Below are positions 47,606 through 58,560 of a DNA stretch of 64,000 nucleotides, in pieces. This DNA comes from Mesodorylaimus sp. YZB2_4 (lineage: Eukaryota; Nematoda; Enoplea; Dorylaimida; Dorylaimidae), in the NCBI GenBank assembly GCA_030248295.1, contig JASANH010000810.1, positions 1 to 64,000 of the forward strand, read 5' to 3'. Numbering within the stretch: position 1 is the stretch's first letter; each line of letters starts with the position of its first letter. Below the pieces are notes generated by a model. The model saw nothing but the letters and a program-made list of their open reading frames with translations. It did no database searches and was not told where the DNA came from. The position numbers and the translations under genes were made by a program.

Positions 47606-48739
47606 CACTGTCACTGTCACTGTTTATTCCTCACGTAAACGCTTCAGCGCACTAAAATCGTGGGACACACAGGAAATATAGCATAAGCAGCTCAATCAAA
47701 GAACACACTACAAAGCGGCACTCGAGAGACCCTGTCTAAAAACATCAGTGCTGTATGTCCACGCCAATTCAGAACTCAATTTGTTCCATAAAATAATGGT
47801 CGACTGTTCAAAGCACTGCTCAAAAGCCTTGGTCCTAGTGCTATTTTCAGGTAAAAACAGTGAATGCTCTTTGTTCACTCTTTCACTCATCCTCCTACCA
47901 GGCTCCAATACATGTCTGAAACGAGCATTCGGGTAATCGTGCCTACCATGATAAAATTTATGAAACTGGACTAGCTGCAATTTATGTCGCCTCCGAGCCA
48001 GAGGCTGTCATCCGACAACTGATGAAAGGTCGTCGTATTCACTGGACCAATCGTTGATGATAAGACGGGGAGTTTATCTCTGGGCACGCTCCAAATTCTC
48101 AATGTCAGCCTTCAAAATCGGATCCCATGCCTGACAGGCGAATTCCAATTTGGATCGAATACAAGCCGAGTACACCGCTCCAAGGACGTGAGGAGATGCG
48201 TGCCGACCAAGTTTGCGACAAAGTGCACCCAACATTCTCCGTGCACTAGAAGAAATTTTCGCCACGAGCTCAGAAAATTTTATGTCCGTCGACATTGCGA
48301 CCCCCAAATAAGCGACTTCATCAACGAAAACAAGACGCTGTCCATCAACGGTCATGAAGGCATTCGGTCGAAGGCAACATGGTTGTGCCGAAACGAATTG
48401 GCCTGACTTTTCGATACATTAAAATCCAGACCAGACGAGTGAAACCAGGCGCACAAAAAGGTCTAGAGATAGCTGAATCGAACTTTCTCGCTCCATAAAA
48501 GGCAATGGGACGAGTAAGCATGTATCGTCCGCGTAACACTGGAGTCGAAACTCAGGGAATTTCGATGAAAAGGCTCGCAATAACGGGTCTATGAACGATA
48601 TGAATAAAAGAGGGCCAAGCACGCTCCCTTGTGGTACGCCAGCCTCGAGTCGAACCCTAATTACGCACCTGCTGCTGTGAGCGGCAGATTGACCCGCCAG
48701 GTCAAAGGCCGTCATGAGCATAAACTCAGTCATGTGCAC
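47606..48739 (-). pseudogene. 5'-truncated LINE (non-LTR retrotransposon)
   Basis: On the minus strand 48739-48440 encodes the catalytic core with GVPQGSVLGPLLF and the YADD box (CYADDTCLLVPL). Next come YLGVAMSTDIKF, MLGALCRKLGRH and VYSACIRSKLEF. At 47980-47708 is the C-terminal part with FHKFYHGRHDY and ILWNKLSSEL. At least one frame change lies between 48419 and 48355. The 3' end reads AATAAACAGTGACAGTGACA, a short tandem tail typical of LINEs with reiterated ends. The endonuclease and first ORF are missing. It looks like a CR1/Jockey-type clade but this is not resolved. Confidence 0.85.
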
Positions 48740-49475
48740 TCATCTATTCTATCAGAAGATTAGACGCATGGCTCTTCTTTGGTAATGGTAGACAGATGGC
48801 AGATGCGGTAATGGTTTTTTAAATCTGCAGTGATCAGTAACCTTTATTATTTCTCAGAAACCCGCCTGCGCGCATATGTACATTAAACAATCGGAAAGCT
48901 TTAAATGCATTTATTTTTGTTCTTTAATGCACTCATTTAAAAAGCCGGTTGCCTAATTTTAAATCGCTAGATTTTCTGCAACACAGTCTGCTTGGTTTTT
49001 GTGGCTTTCTGTTCAATTATCACTGTATGTTTGATCTTATGCTAATGGCTTTGCAGTTTCCTTTCAACTTCTTCAAGGATCGTTCAACAGGCACCCGGTC
49101 TTACTGTGCATCGAATCGTAGCTAAAAGCCCTGAAAGCGCTGGAGAAGCAATGCGCTCGTAACATTTCTTCTTTTTCCATCTTCGTGTCGAAGAAGGCTA
49201 CTTGACAGATAAATGTATACTCGCCTGCAATGCAACCTTTTTAGGAAATATCAGGAAAAAAGAATGAAGTCATAGTGACCACTCTTGCACTAGATTCTAG
49301 TTTTCTAGATTAAATTCCAGCTATTGCGCCTTGTCCGCGTTGTATGCAGTCAGTTATGCGATCATCAGGGTAGTGATGAGGTAGAAGAACATCACCAAGT
49401 GACTTTTATATAGCAAAGTTTTCCGCCAAAACCAATTTGCCGAAACGAATTCTGCCACAACTGCAGATCATCATC
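48740..49475. other. Spacer between LINE and galectin gene
   Basis: AT-rich, no gene seen. The galectin 3' end lies here; no clear AATAAA is assigned. Confidence 0.4.
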
Positions 49476-50449
49476 CTACTTGATATATTTGCTCTTGGAG
49501 TGGGACTTCAGAAACTCGGCCGACTCGGCGCAGCTTTTGGTGTGAGTTTCAATGCATTCGAGCAAAAAACCGCCGTTTATTCCAACGAATTTTATATCGC
49601 CGTATGGGTACCGATGAGTGAAGTCAGTCAAATGGGTACCATTGACTTTTATCTTGAAAAAGTTTTCACATCAGTTTACAAAAAATATCGTACCCAATGT
49701 TCACTTACCACCCAGTACTCCTTGGTTAAGGTGAACTCAGTTTTGAACGAGATTAGCGGGAGCAAATCTTCTTTATACACCCACATGCTGGTTTCCCAGC
49801 CCTTATTGTAAGTGTTCAACTCGAACCCACCCTTCCGATGCGATACATGCAGATGGATCAAGTTGCCACCCTGGTCCTTCATAAGGTTCAAGTCATAGCG
49901 GCAATCTCTGAAAAAGTCCTATATTAATAAGCTGGTAGGCCAGGTATCAGATACTGTACGTACTGACATTGAAAAGCCCCTTTCACGGTTATGCTTTTCC
50001 CTACTTGAACGTCCTCAGCAGCCAACGCAAATGCTCCTCGGTCAGGCTGAATAGATAAGAATTTTAAGTGATGTTAAATCCTTACTGGATAACATGCCCC
50101 TATGCAGATAGACATCATCCCTTCAGACCTGCCAGTAGAGGATTGGTTGCTGCCAGCTCGATTTGGATGCTGTGCCAAGGCAGCTGTTGGTCCAACCCGA
50201 TTTGAGGCTTTTCCTATCAGACTGTGTGATGAGATTGGGTCTTGAATGGCTCTCGTTCTAAAATTCTCCGCACACTTTCTTATCTAGGAGTACGTTCCAG
50301 CCCTTCAGAGTCTCGTTGATCGGCCTATAGTCTTGTGGAGCTCTGGGACGGCATGGGGCCTCCCCAAGAAAATTTTTGAAACTTACAAATCTACTTTCTG
50401 CTGCAGTAAAAACCAACCTGGCAGTGAGAGCCAAAACAATGGCAATCAT
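49476..50449 (-). CDS. Galectin-like protein with predicted signal peptide
   Basis: Four exons join in phase to 173 aa: 50449-50387, 50046-49964, 49907-49709 and 49652-49476. Residues 1-18 (MIAIVLALTARLVFTAAE) look like a cleavable signal, unusual because galectins are normally exported without one. The single carbohydrate-recognition domain follows: a strand with VGKSITVKGAF, YDLNLMK, LIHLHVSHR (67-73), a loop with GWETSM, TEFTLT, and VNGTHLTDFTHR with YGDIKFVGING at the end. The sugar-binding H-x-N-x-R motif is HVSHR, so the Asn is Ser71. The usual W-G-x-E-x-R is reduced to Trp86 and Glu87. Beta-galactoside binding may be changed or lost. The first exon is the least certain. Confidence 0.8.
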
Positions 50450-51344
50450 ATTTTCTAAAAAAATTGGGATCCTGTTTTGTTGACGCCTTCAACCAGACAT
50501 TAAAAACCAGACATTAGAGCTGCCGGTTTTAAAATTACAACCCGATTTCCTTTCCATTTGTTGAAGCTCTACTGTGTATTCGTAAATGACTAGCTTTTGC
50601 AACTTAACCAAAATGGATTTGTAATTTTAGACCTAGAGCTGAAGGCTGCTTTTCTACTGCACTTTGCTGGATCCAGATTCCGCAAGGCTGCATTTGTATA
50701 AAATTCTGTCGCCGCAGTTTACTATCAGAATATGCGATCTCTTCTCAGAGGAGAAGGAGAAAAAACATGAGCCGGCAGCAATGACCAGAAGCTCTGAAGT
50801 GTTGAAAATTAATTTTTCTGCTTTCGAGATAACTTTTTAAAATAGGGCTCGTGGCTGGCGCGAGAATGACCGACAGGTGTGCTTTCGTTTTTGTTCAGCC
50901 AAGAGCATGTTGCTAATCGAAAAAACGGGAAAGAAGCTAATGACGGCGTGCAAGACCAGGTAGAGTTATAATTTCTTAGCATTTGAACGATTGGTCGAAC
51001 TCCGGAATACGATAACTGAGGTGACCGATGTGCAGGCGACGATGTAGCTCGCCAGTAAAAACTACAGCACTATATGCATGGAGCATCGAGATTTTGTCCA
51101 TGCAGCCTGACCTCACCTGCATCTCAATATTCCTGCATCACGGTTGCTGTTCCTTCACTCAAAACTTGCAAGACTTTTTATTCCAGTTGTCACAAGCATC
51201 ATTGGGACTCCGATACTATGATCTAGAGTACTGTACTGGTCGCCTTTCTACGCCGTTTCCATCATCATGTTTCCCCATATACATGATCCCTCAAATGCTT
51301 AAAGCCCTTACCAGACTCAACTAAAATGAACAGTGCAGATTTCA
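50450..51344. other. Intergenic, no gene seen
   Basis: The galectin promoter should lie at the left edge. Open frames are short and featureless. Confidence 0.4.
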
Positions 51345-51440
51345 CGACCAGATCGGATGGAGGTTTGTCAGATCGGATCGAATCTGATCGGTTGGGAAAA
51401 ATTTCGGTTCGGATCGGACGAGTTTCGGATCGGATCGTAT
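51345..51440. repeat. Degenerate GATCG-type island
   Basis: Words such as CAGATCGGATCGAATCTGAT and GGATCGGATCGTATG repeat a 5-base core. A similar text, GATCCGATCCGACTGCTGGA, lies at 59417. Confidence 0.65.
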
Positions 51441-51784
51441 GAAATACTTGTAATTTTTTGAATAATCCATAACGCATCAACTTTTTTCGAAAGGCCGCTT
51501 CCATCATAAACAACAGTACTTATTATCGCGGTGCCATGGCACAAGCAACGCAGCCCATCATCGATCCTTGAATACCTACTTTACAACCTGATAAAGTAAA
51601 GATTGGATCCATGCTGCTCATAAATGACTGCTCAGACAGTCACAAAATTTTATTTACGCCAGGACAAAGATATTAGGGATGTGGACATTTTAACTAGGAC
51701 GCGAAAGAAAACTTAGCGATCAGGCAGATGACACTAACTTGCTGACTGGATGTTCTAAATCGATAGAACGAATTTTCCATGCCC
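51441..51784. other. Intergenic, no gene
   Basis: Nothing recognised. Confidence 0.4.
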
Positions 51785-51799
51785 ACGATATGGATAAGC

Positions 51800-51910
51800 C
51801 ACCTAACCCACGGGCCTGAAGGCCTGGTGGGTTAGGCGTCTGCCTTCCACGCCAGGTGCGCAGTTGCGGGCGAGTGTTCGACTCTCGGGCCGGTAAATCA
51901 TTTCGTGTAA
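51800..51910 (+). mobile_element. tRNA-like SINE module, copy 1
   Basis: GTGGGTTAGGCGTCTGCC resembles an A box, and GTGTTCGACTCTC an RNA polymerase III B box, about 60 bases apart. The text GCGTCTGCCTTCCACGCC is shared with 60970-61055. The acceptor ends do not pair, so this is not a working tRNA gene. Confidence 0.6.
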
Positions 51911-51959
51911 AATGAGTCCCTTCACCGTCATCCACTCAGTCCATTCCGCAGCTTTTCTG

Positions 51960-52145
51960 GCGGGGAAATCGACTCAGTGAGACATGCGATGTTGCCCTAG
52001 TAAGACGGTTCTCCCACCATCAGTTCTGAGAAATGGCGTCTACTAAATTTTGAGTCTTTGTCTTGGAACAACTACTCGCACAAATCGTCATCTCATCCAA
52101 AAGATATTGCACATCTCTTCTTAAAATACTCCACGATTTTGTTGC
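51960..52145 (+). repeat. G-rich dispersed repeat, second copy of 250-470
   Basis: GGGGAAATCGACTCAGTGAG through CTCCACGATTTTGTTG matches 268-463 in the same order with many substitutions. It directly follows the tRNA-like module. Confidence 0.65.
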
Positions 52146-52189
52146 TTTATCGTTCGATATCTATGCTCCGATAACCCTGGTCCGATATT

Positions 52190-52270
52190 AAATCCCACAA
52201 CCCAACCCATTTTTTTGGGTTTCAGGGTTGGGTCGGGTTTTAGACAGAGTGGTTTTGGGTTGTGAAGGTT
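52190..52270. repeat. Degenerate GGGTT/GGGTCGGG island
   Basis: CCCAACCCATTTTTTTGGGT, then GGGTTGGGTCGGGTTTTAG, an imperfect inverted arrangement of the same 5-6 base core. Confidence 0.6.
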
Positions 52271-53631
52271 GACCTTTTTTCGAGCCACCAAAAAAAACTT
52301 CTTTTCCACTTGGGGTCAGCCTTATTCGTCAGCATGAGCATTTTGTTGGTCCGCACGACATTATACAGAAGTCGGAGCCGCATCATTCAGTTTATGAGAT
52401 TATGGCCGTGAAAAGAGACCCTGAGTCTGACTGTGACGGAACTGAGAAATGGTCGGTCAGCAGATGACATGGAGCTCTGACCTGATCTCTTGTCGACTCG
52501 CAGTCACTAGGAAGCACTAGAAAGTCTAATATTATCTTCCTTTGAAACACTCTTTGCATATGTTCCCTGCAGAATGTCCCTGTCATGTTCCTCGCAGAAC
52601 TTTAGAAAACATTTTGAAGTAATGCAGCTTATAATACCTACGAATTACATCTGGGCCAAGTTTCACCAGGTTACAAGTGTACAAGTGACTAGGGCTTCAC
52701 TAAAATAAGCCATCGACATTTCCGAACGGTAAAGGGCTTATTAAACAGGAACTATAAGCGATCTAGGCACAAAGTCTCAAGTTTTCGGAAAAAATATAGA
52801 CTTTTAACTTGCGAGCGATTTTCTACAAGTCCGGGTCAGTTTTTAGGCCTTGCAGGTCCCTTTTCATTGGTTTAGCAATTTTTCAATGGAACTTTTGTCT
52901 TTCCGTCCTTTGGCGTGTACTGTAATGACTAGAGACCAGCATCTTCTTTGTTCGAGGAACAGTACCTTGGTGAAAATAGTCCCTCAGCCAGATCATGTTT
53001 TTGAAACTTGCAACTCCAAAAGAGATGTCGTTGAGATGTGAGGGGATGCTTATCATTTATCAGGTCGACAATCTGCGTTTGAAGGAATCCAAAAAGCGAG
53101 TTTGAAAGTCGATCATTATATCATTCTGTTTCAATCAACTGCTTGGTAACTTGTTTTGTAACTCTCGAGATGTTTCTGAAGGTAGATAAAAGATGCGAAC
53201 AAGGCTAGACTCACTCAACTGCTCATACAACAAGAGCGACTTTTTGGCATGACTTCTCATATAGTTCTGTCCCTCAGAAAATACAGTTTTCGCTAGTGTC
53301 CACTGCATATCGCTAAAGCTTTCGAGCAAAATATCATGCTATCTAAAATATCGCAGGATCAAGCAGCTGAGGTTTGTTTGCCAAAAGCGCCCTTGCAGCA
53401 ACATATCGCAACTTTCTTCAGGGTTGCTTGAGTCACCCTTTCCACCCACGTGCCCCTTGTGCCACTGTCGCTTTGAGTGAAGCCTTACAGATACTTGGTC
53501 ATATTTAGGCCTATGACACTATAATTTTCACGACATGTACAGTATATCTGGGAAACCTAAGAACTGCTATCTGTTCAGCTCGCTAAAATACTCCAGTGAT
53601 GCTGAGCGTTCATTTTCCTTAGGTCTAGCTG
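52271..53631. other. Intergenic, no gene seen
   Basis: No recognised gene. A 64-codon minus frame at 53135-53329 has a non-ATG start and no family. Confidence 0.4.
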
Positions 53632-53758
53632 ACAAGGGAACATCGCCAACCGTTAAGTAGAATTTTTGAAAACCAAAAATTGTAACATGCTCCTAGGTGC
53701 CGAAGAAAGCTCTGTGCAAATTACAATTCGACCTAAACGGTTGACGATGTTCCCTTGT
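53632..53758. mobile_element. MITE with AACATCGCCAACCGT ends, short copy
   Basis: ACAAGGGAACATCGCCAACC at the left and ACGGTTGACGATGTTCCCTT then GT at the right bound 127 bases with near-complete inverted complementarity. Same family as 37241-37567. Confidence 0.8.
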
Positions 53759-53896
53759 GAGTTTTGGTAGTCCACCTTCGAACGGAAATAGGAATATTTT
53801 CATATCTTAGCCGCTTCAAACTTTTTTATCAGCCAATTATCCGACAACGGTGAAAAATCAATATGCATCCACGTTTAGGATATACCCAAGATCCGA

Positions 53897-56220
53897 ATGG
53901 CGACTCGTTTTTTTCGTATCGCCTTCTCATCGATCATGGTCAAGCAGGTTTGTTTGGCAGCCACTACGACCACTACAACTGATGAAAATGGAGTGGAACG
54001 CGAGCCTGGCGAAGTTTATTTCGATCTGTGCACAAAAAGTGCCAACCAAATATTCCTTGTCGCTACTGAAAATGAATCTTCAAAATTCAAGCTGAAGAGC
54101 GACGAAACACAGTGTATTTCGCTGCACGAAGATCAACCTGTAGCCAGATTGAGTCCTTGCGGCGGGGATAACGCAGAGTACCAGAATATTCGCCGTATAA
54201 CTGACCCAACGCACAGCTTGTTGAAGGGGATTTCGAGTGGAACGTTCCTTTGCATGGAAGTTGCTCGCAATAAGCTGGCCCGATGGGGGGATGAGGGTGT
54301 AGATGGTGGCTCGTGTTTTTGGTGTTGGACGTCAGTGATTGAAAAAAGTTGCAGCTCCAGTTCGAGACACCTCATTCGTCTATCCTGTCGTCAAGGACGA
54401 TCCACGTGTTAAGCAATACAAAGCTGGATTCTTTGATCAACTGCTTACAAAAAAGTTGTATCCAAAAATTACTTACAATCAGACGTGGTGCGCAGAAACA
54501 CCAGGGTGTGAAAATATGGATGGTTGGTTTCCAATAACATATTTCAGTGGAAATGAAGACACCCAGCAAACCATAAAATTAGCCTTGGATCTTTCAGTAA
54601 AACCAGGTGGTACAGGGTATGAGAGCTATCCTGCTAAAAACATTGTTCTAACTGGCATGTAGGCCAAGCCTGGAGAATATGTATCGATACAATTTGACGA
54701 CTACAATGTGGACGAAGTCGTCATTTGGGCGAGCATATTTCTTCAAGATCCATCCTGGGGCGCCACATGTTACCGTACCCAGTACGTGAAAGTGCGAAGT
54801 GTACTTCATCCAGGCGTCAATGAAATATGGTCTCTATATGGCGGGCCCATCACCATGGAAGTAACTGGTTCGAGCACAGGCGAACTCTTACCAGTCATCG
54901 AAAATGCAATACCAATGGCAACATTTGTTCTTGGACAGTCTGAAGAAGAATGGAAATCCCAGTTAAAACACACACCAGACTGGATATTCGCTCAAGGAGA
55001 ATACATCAGCTGGCTGGACATCAAAAAACCATATTTGGAGCTCACATACAAACAAATAGAACACGTCATCAAAGTCGTCGACTTATTAATAAAAAATTCA
55101 TTCTTACCCAGTGGATACGATTTCAATGCCGAACCAAGAACTGTACACGCTGTCCCTGAGGCCCGTTATTGGTGGGCGCGGGATTCAACTTTTGATGTAT
55201 CATATGCTGGCAATCCAGTTATCATGGGCTGGTTTAGAGATGACAAGAACATGGTTATCGGCGATTTTTCTGGCAAAAGGTGAGTCACCCTGATGGGACT
55301 GAGTCGCTTCCGTAGATCGCTCCGTAATTATGGTTTGAACGGCTGACTCTTAAAATGTCCAACCTCTCATTTTATTTTTTTTCAAGTTTCAGAATGTTTT
55401 ATTGGAGAATATCTTTGGAGATTCGTTTTTAAGGTCATATTTTGGTAAAAGTGCGGGCACATTAGTTCATACATAAAAGCAGTGGCATAGCCATCCAGGG
55501 GAGAGCAGTTTTTTATGAAGAAATTTGGGAAGCTTACAATGCTGAGAAAAAATTCTTATACGTGAATTGTGTTACAAAAAAGAATTACAATTTCGTTACG
55601 TCAAACCAGGTGAAATTAAATTTCCCAGAGGACTTTCAACCATTTTCAGGCTGTGGCTATTTGCTCACGAATTTGGTCATGATATGCAAACAAAATGCTT
55701 CTCCCACGAATATGGTGTCGATGTCACGAACAATGTTTACAGCGCTTTCCAAGCTGCCTATTTCAACATTAATTTACATCCATCAAACAGCAAAGACTAC
55801 ATCGAGCCTTTGAAAAATTTGAAACCAAAATTAGCTGCTGGAAAAACATATCCTGAATTAGAGCTCTTTGAACAGTTGATATTTTGGCTGCAAATCTACA
55901 AAACTTACGGCTTTTGGTCGCATCGTGAACTGAGCAGACGATTTCGGGAACAATTTGTGGACCCGAGCGATCCTGTGTGCCGCGGGGACAAGCAAGGAAA
56001 GTTCGACGCCGCATACGAGATGCTGATCGATTTTCTGCAGGTGGACCTGACCAAACATTTCGACGACTACAGGATCCCCCTCACTGATGCTGTCAAAGGA
56101 CGTGTGGCAGGAAAAGGATACAAGCAACCAGAAATCAACCTGATCGATGTCGAAATCAAGCCTGGCACTCCATTGGTCTGGTTTGTTAATGGTACAAACC
56201 CTGAATGGGCTCTCCCTTGA
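53897..56220 (+). CDS. M60/enhancin-like zinc metallopeptidase gene with an in-frame TAG
   Basis: Exons 53897-54296, 54355-55279 and 55650-56220 join in phase to 632 codons. A TAG at 54660-54662 (codon 236) interrupts the frame just before AKPGEYVSI. Residues about 240-600 match the M60 layout: a beta-rich part with the PGEYV turn, GNPVIMGWFRDD, the zinc motif HEFGH (448-452), then GVDVTNNVYS, where family members usually have Glu in place of Asp466. Glu462, nine residues after the motif, is an alternative ligand. M60 enzymes act on mucins and other glycoproteins outside cells. The N-terminal 130 residues, with GISSGTFLCMEV, vaguely resemble a beta-trefoil. The first intron (donor GTGTAG) and the start are less sure. 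It is a host-type gene; the TAG makes it a pseudogene, a read-through gene or an assembly error. Confidence 0.78.
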
Positions 56221-56789
56221 CTTCGGCACCCTGAACCTTGAGTGACTTCGATTATTTAAGCAGCAGCTTGTTGGTGTTGGGTGTCGGGGCTTGGTTTATT
56301 TATAAAGCTTTTACAATGTTTTCAATATTCGATATATTTATATTTATATTTTAATTTGTTGCGGGGGTAGTCGTTGATACAGTAACGCTGCTCGGATTTT
56401 GCTTTGAAATTAGACTCGAGGCTCGTGATTACTATGTGGTTGTGCTCACAATGCAGGTGATCGGGATCGTTTTGTAATAATTTTGGATGATACGCTTTTA
56501 AGATTTTACAAATCTTTTTCCGCTTGCCCATCCTTCCGAGTATCGACCACTAAAAACCTGGTTGCTTTAACAACCATTTAGGCCGCCTCTGGGTGCCTGC
56601 AACCAATCTGTGTATTGATACACCAGCCACTGCTCGTCGAATGAGCCCAGCCCACTAAGCCGTTCTTATACTGCTCAGGCTCCTCCCTGCAAAGCCAGCT
56701 GCCCTAGCCACATCCTCAAGAATTCTTGGCCCTTGCAAACAGCAAAAGTCACAACACCTGGTTTTCGAAATAGGAGATTCCTGAAGACC
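56221..56789. other. Downstream of the M60 gene; small minus-strand ORF
   Basis: A 69-codon ATG-initiated minus frame, 56531-56322, encodes a basic peptide starting MGKRKKICKILKAYHP. It is AT-rich, has no recognised domain and may be chance. Confidence 0.3.
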
Positions 56790-57083
56790 AATTCCAATTC
56801 TGTAGGCGAATAAGTGAAACATAATCGTCCAAAAATACGGCATAATCAGGTTTGCCAAAACCATGTTGAATGCTTCGTCGCAAATTCGTCATTTGGAATT
56901 AGCGCCTAATGTATGTCTTACTGGATTAGCGCTGTGCAAATCATGCCCTCGCCAGGGGCGGTTACCGCCGAATGTGGATGAAGCATTCAACATGGTTTTG
57001 GCAACACCCGATTATGCCGTATTTTTGGACGATCATGTTTCACCTATTCGCCGACAGAATCGGAATTGGTCAGATCTGTCCCC
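56790..57083. repeat. Large inverted duplication (arms about 100 bases)
   Basis: The left arm at about 56790-56882 is the reverse complement of about 56978-57078, with roughly a tenth of positions changed. Matching words include CATGTTGAATGCTTC against GAAGCATTCAACATG and CCAAAAATACGGCATAATC against GATTATGCCGTATTTTTGG. The spacer is about 95 bases. The right arm is coding in the ORF at 56863-57375; the left is its antisense copy. Confidence 0.8.
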
Positions 57084-57375
57084 CGCCCAGCAACGCGCCT
57101 GGATAACGTTTGCCGGTTGCCCATACGATGATGCCGCAGCTCATAGCCACGCCTTATCGGATAGTGCCATGTCATGGGAGCCTGTGGGTGATTCAAGCCA
57201 GCCTGGCCCAGCTTCGGGTGGACATCGATCATCATCTTCCCCAGAACAACAGCGTGGACAATTGGTAGTTCCACCAGTGGCGACCCCTTTCGATCTCTAT
57301 GGCGATGATCCAGTTCTGGAAGTGAACGTATCGACAGCTGAGCTCAATGCCCTGTTTCCACCAGATTTGGGCTGA
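56863..57375 (+). CDS. Hypothetical protein, possibly retroelement-derived
   Basis: The frame encodes 170 aa. The part from about residue 38 on (DEAFNMVLATPDYAVFLDD, then NWSDLSPAQQRAWITF, a Ser/Pro-rich region, FDLYGDDP and ELNALFPPDLG) has convincing coding character. The first 20 residues come from the antisense arm of the inverted duplication, so the listed ATG may not be the real start and a 5' part may be missing. No domain is recognised. An LTR-like stretch follows at 58175, which would fit a retrotransposon ORF, but no protease, reverse transcriptase or integrase is near. Confidence 0.45.
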   Translation: MLNASSQIRHLELAPNVCLTGLALCKSCPRQGRLPPNVDEAFNMVLATPDYAVFLDDHVSPIRRQNRNWSDLSPAQQRAWITFAGCPYDDAAAHSHALSDSAMSWEPVGDSSQPGPASGGHRSSSSPEQQRGQLVVPPVATPFDLYGDDPVLEVNVSTAELNALFPPDLG

Positions 57376-58174
57376 GTGAGTAAGTCGATTCGATTATTGG
57401 AACGAGAGTGGATGATGGCGCCTTAGGCGCGTTGACGATTTTCTTTTTCGTTTTTTGTTAGGTCTCGTAGGATATGTGTGTGTGCGTGTTTTTTGTTTCT
57501 TGTTTCTTTTCTTTTCGGTGAATGCTTTGTTTTCGCCTACATCCGGCCCGGCCCTAGTGATGTTTTTTCTCTTCAAGTAATATCTTTGTTCAATCCTTGT
57601 TTGGTTTTTTTTGCAACCTGCCCTCGCTTCGTTGGTGACGCTGAAAGTAACTTGGAACTCCGCTTTTCGCTCAAATTCGGTTTTTTCTTTTCAACGACCC
57701 CGCCTTCTATGTCATTTCAGTATGTCTTTTCTCTGTTTTGACTCTTTCCGCGCTGTGGCACATTACTATATCCCATCGTCTGCCTTTCTCTTTTTGCGCC
57801 ATTCACGTACTGCCAGTGTGTAGTGTTTGCAGTTATGATTGTCATTTATGTTAGACGGTTAGGATATGATTTCTGGATTTTCAGTTAGGATGACTTGTTG
57901 GGTCTAGGTCCCTCGTAGAGTATTTATCTGGATAGACTACCCATTTTGGTTTTTCGCTGAGATAGTATGTGTTGCTGTGACACTTCAATCATTTCGACGA
58001 TCGATCATTCGACCATTTTGATCAGTCTGATCACTTCGATCATTACACATCGACAATTTTTGACCGCATTTTGACATTTCGATCAGTTCGATCACATTTC
58101 GGTCATATTTCGATCGTGCTGACGACTCTGCTTACCCAGGCAGTGGTAGCCCTACTCCATCGGTGAGGTAGTAC
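57376..58174. other. T-rich stretch and a GATCA-type repeat, no gene
   Basis: 57430-57840 is pyrimidine-rich on the + strand. Around 57985-58115 the words TTTCGATCA, TTCGATCA and TTTTGATCAGT recur about every 10-20 bases. Confidence 0.5.
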
Positions 58175-58435
58175 TGTCAGGGGTGTAGTGTTTACGTTAT
58201 AAGCCCGCACGCAGCCAGTTCCTGGTCGTCAGCGACAAGAACATTCGGTCAGCAAGAACACTCGGTCGATAACAAGAGAATCAGAGAATCCGGTTCAAAC
58301 CAGAGAAGACTAGCGATGAAGAACCGGATACCCATATGATAATAGGTGATACCAGCATGTTCCATGCAAACTGATCTAGTTCCACTGGTATATAAGGTGC
58401 CTCCTTCGCTGTCTATGGGTCAGTATTGCCTTATT
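58175..58435 (+). mobile_element. LTR-like sequence
   Basis: It begins TGTCAGGGGTGTAGTGTTTA, a start style seen in Gypsy-type LTRs, and contains TATATAAGG at about 58390 with a following initiator-like stretch. The end, target duplication and partner LTR are not identified. Confidence 0.35.
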
Positions 58436-58469
58436 TCTTGCCGGGTGCGGCGTTTGATAAACTGGGAGT

Positions 58470-58560
58470 GATACAGTACCCTACCCGTACCCGCTGGATG
58501 ACCTGTGTACCCTACCCGTACCCGGCGTACCTTACTCATATCCGTATTCGGTTTTTCAAT
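58470..58560. repeat. Degenerate TACCCG-type island
   Basis: CAGTACCCTACCCGTACCCG is followed by GTACCCTACCCGTACCCGGC about 20 bases later. Confidence 0.65.

Noticed and set aside
53897-56220. Viral origin of the enhancin-like gene
   Set aside because: It has spliceosomal introns and animal-style neighbours, and no viral genes are near; M60 proteins are widespread in animals.
58000-58130. CRISPR-like array in the GATCA-rich stretch
   Set aside because: Units are degenerate and about 10-20 bases, with no constant repeat and spacer structure; the genome is eukaryotic.
52190-58560. Telomere-like repeats in the G-rich islands
   Set aside because: Cores vary between islands and none forms a regular telomeric array.
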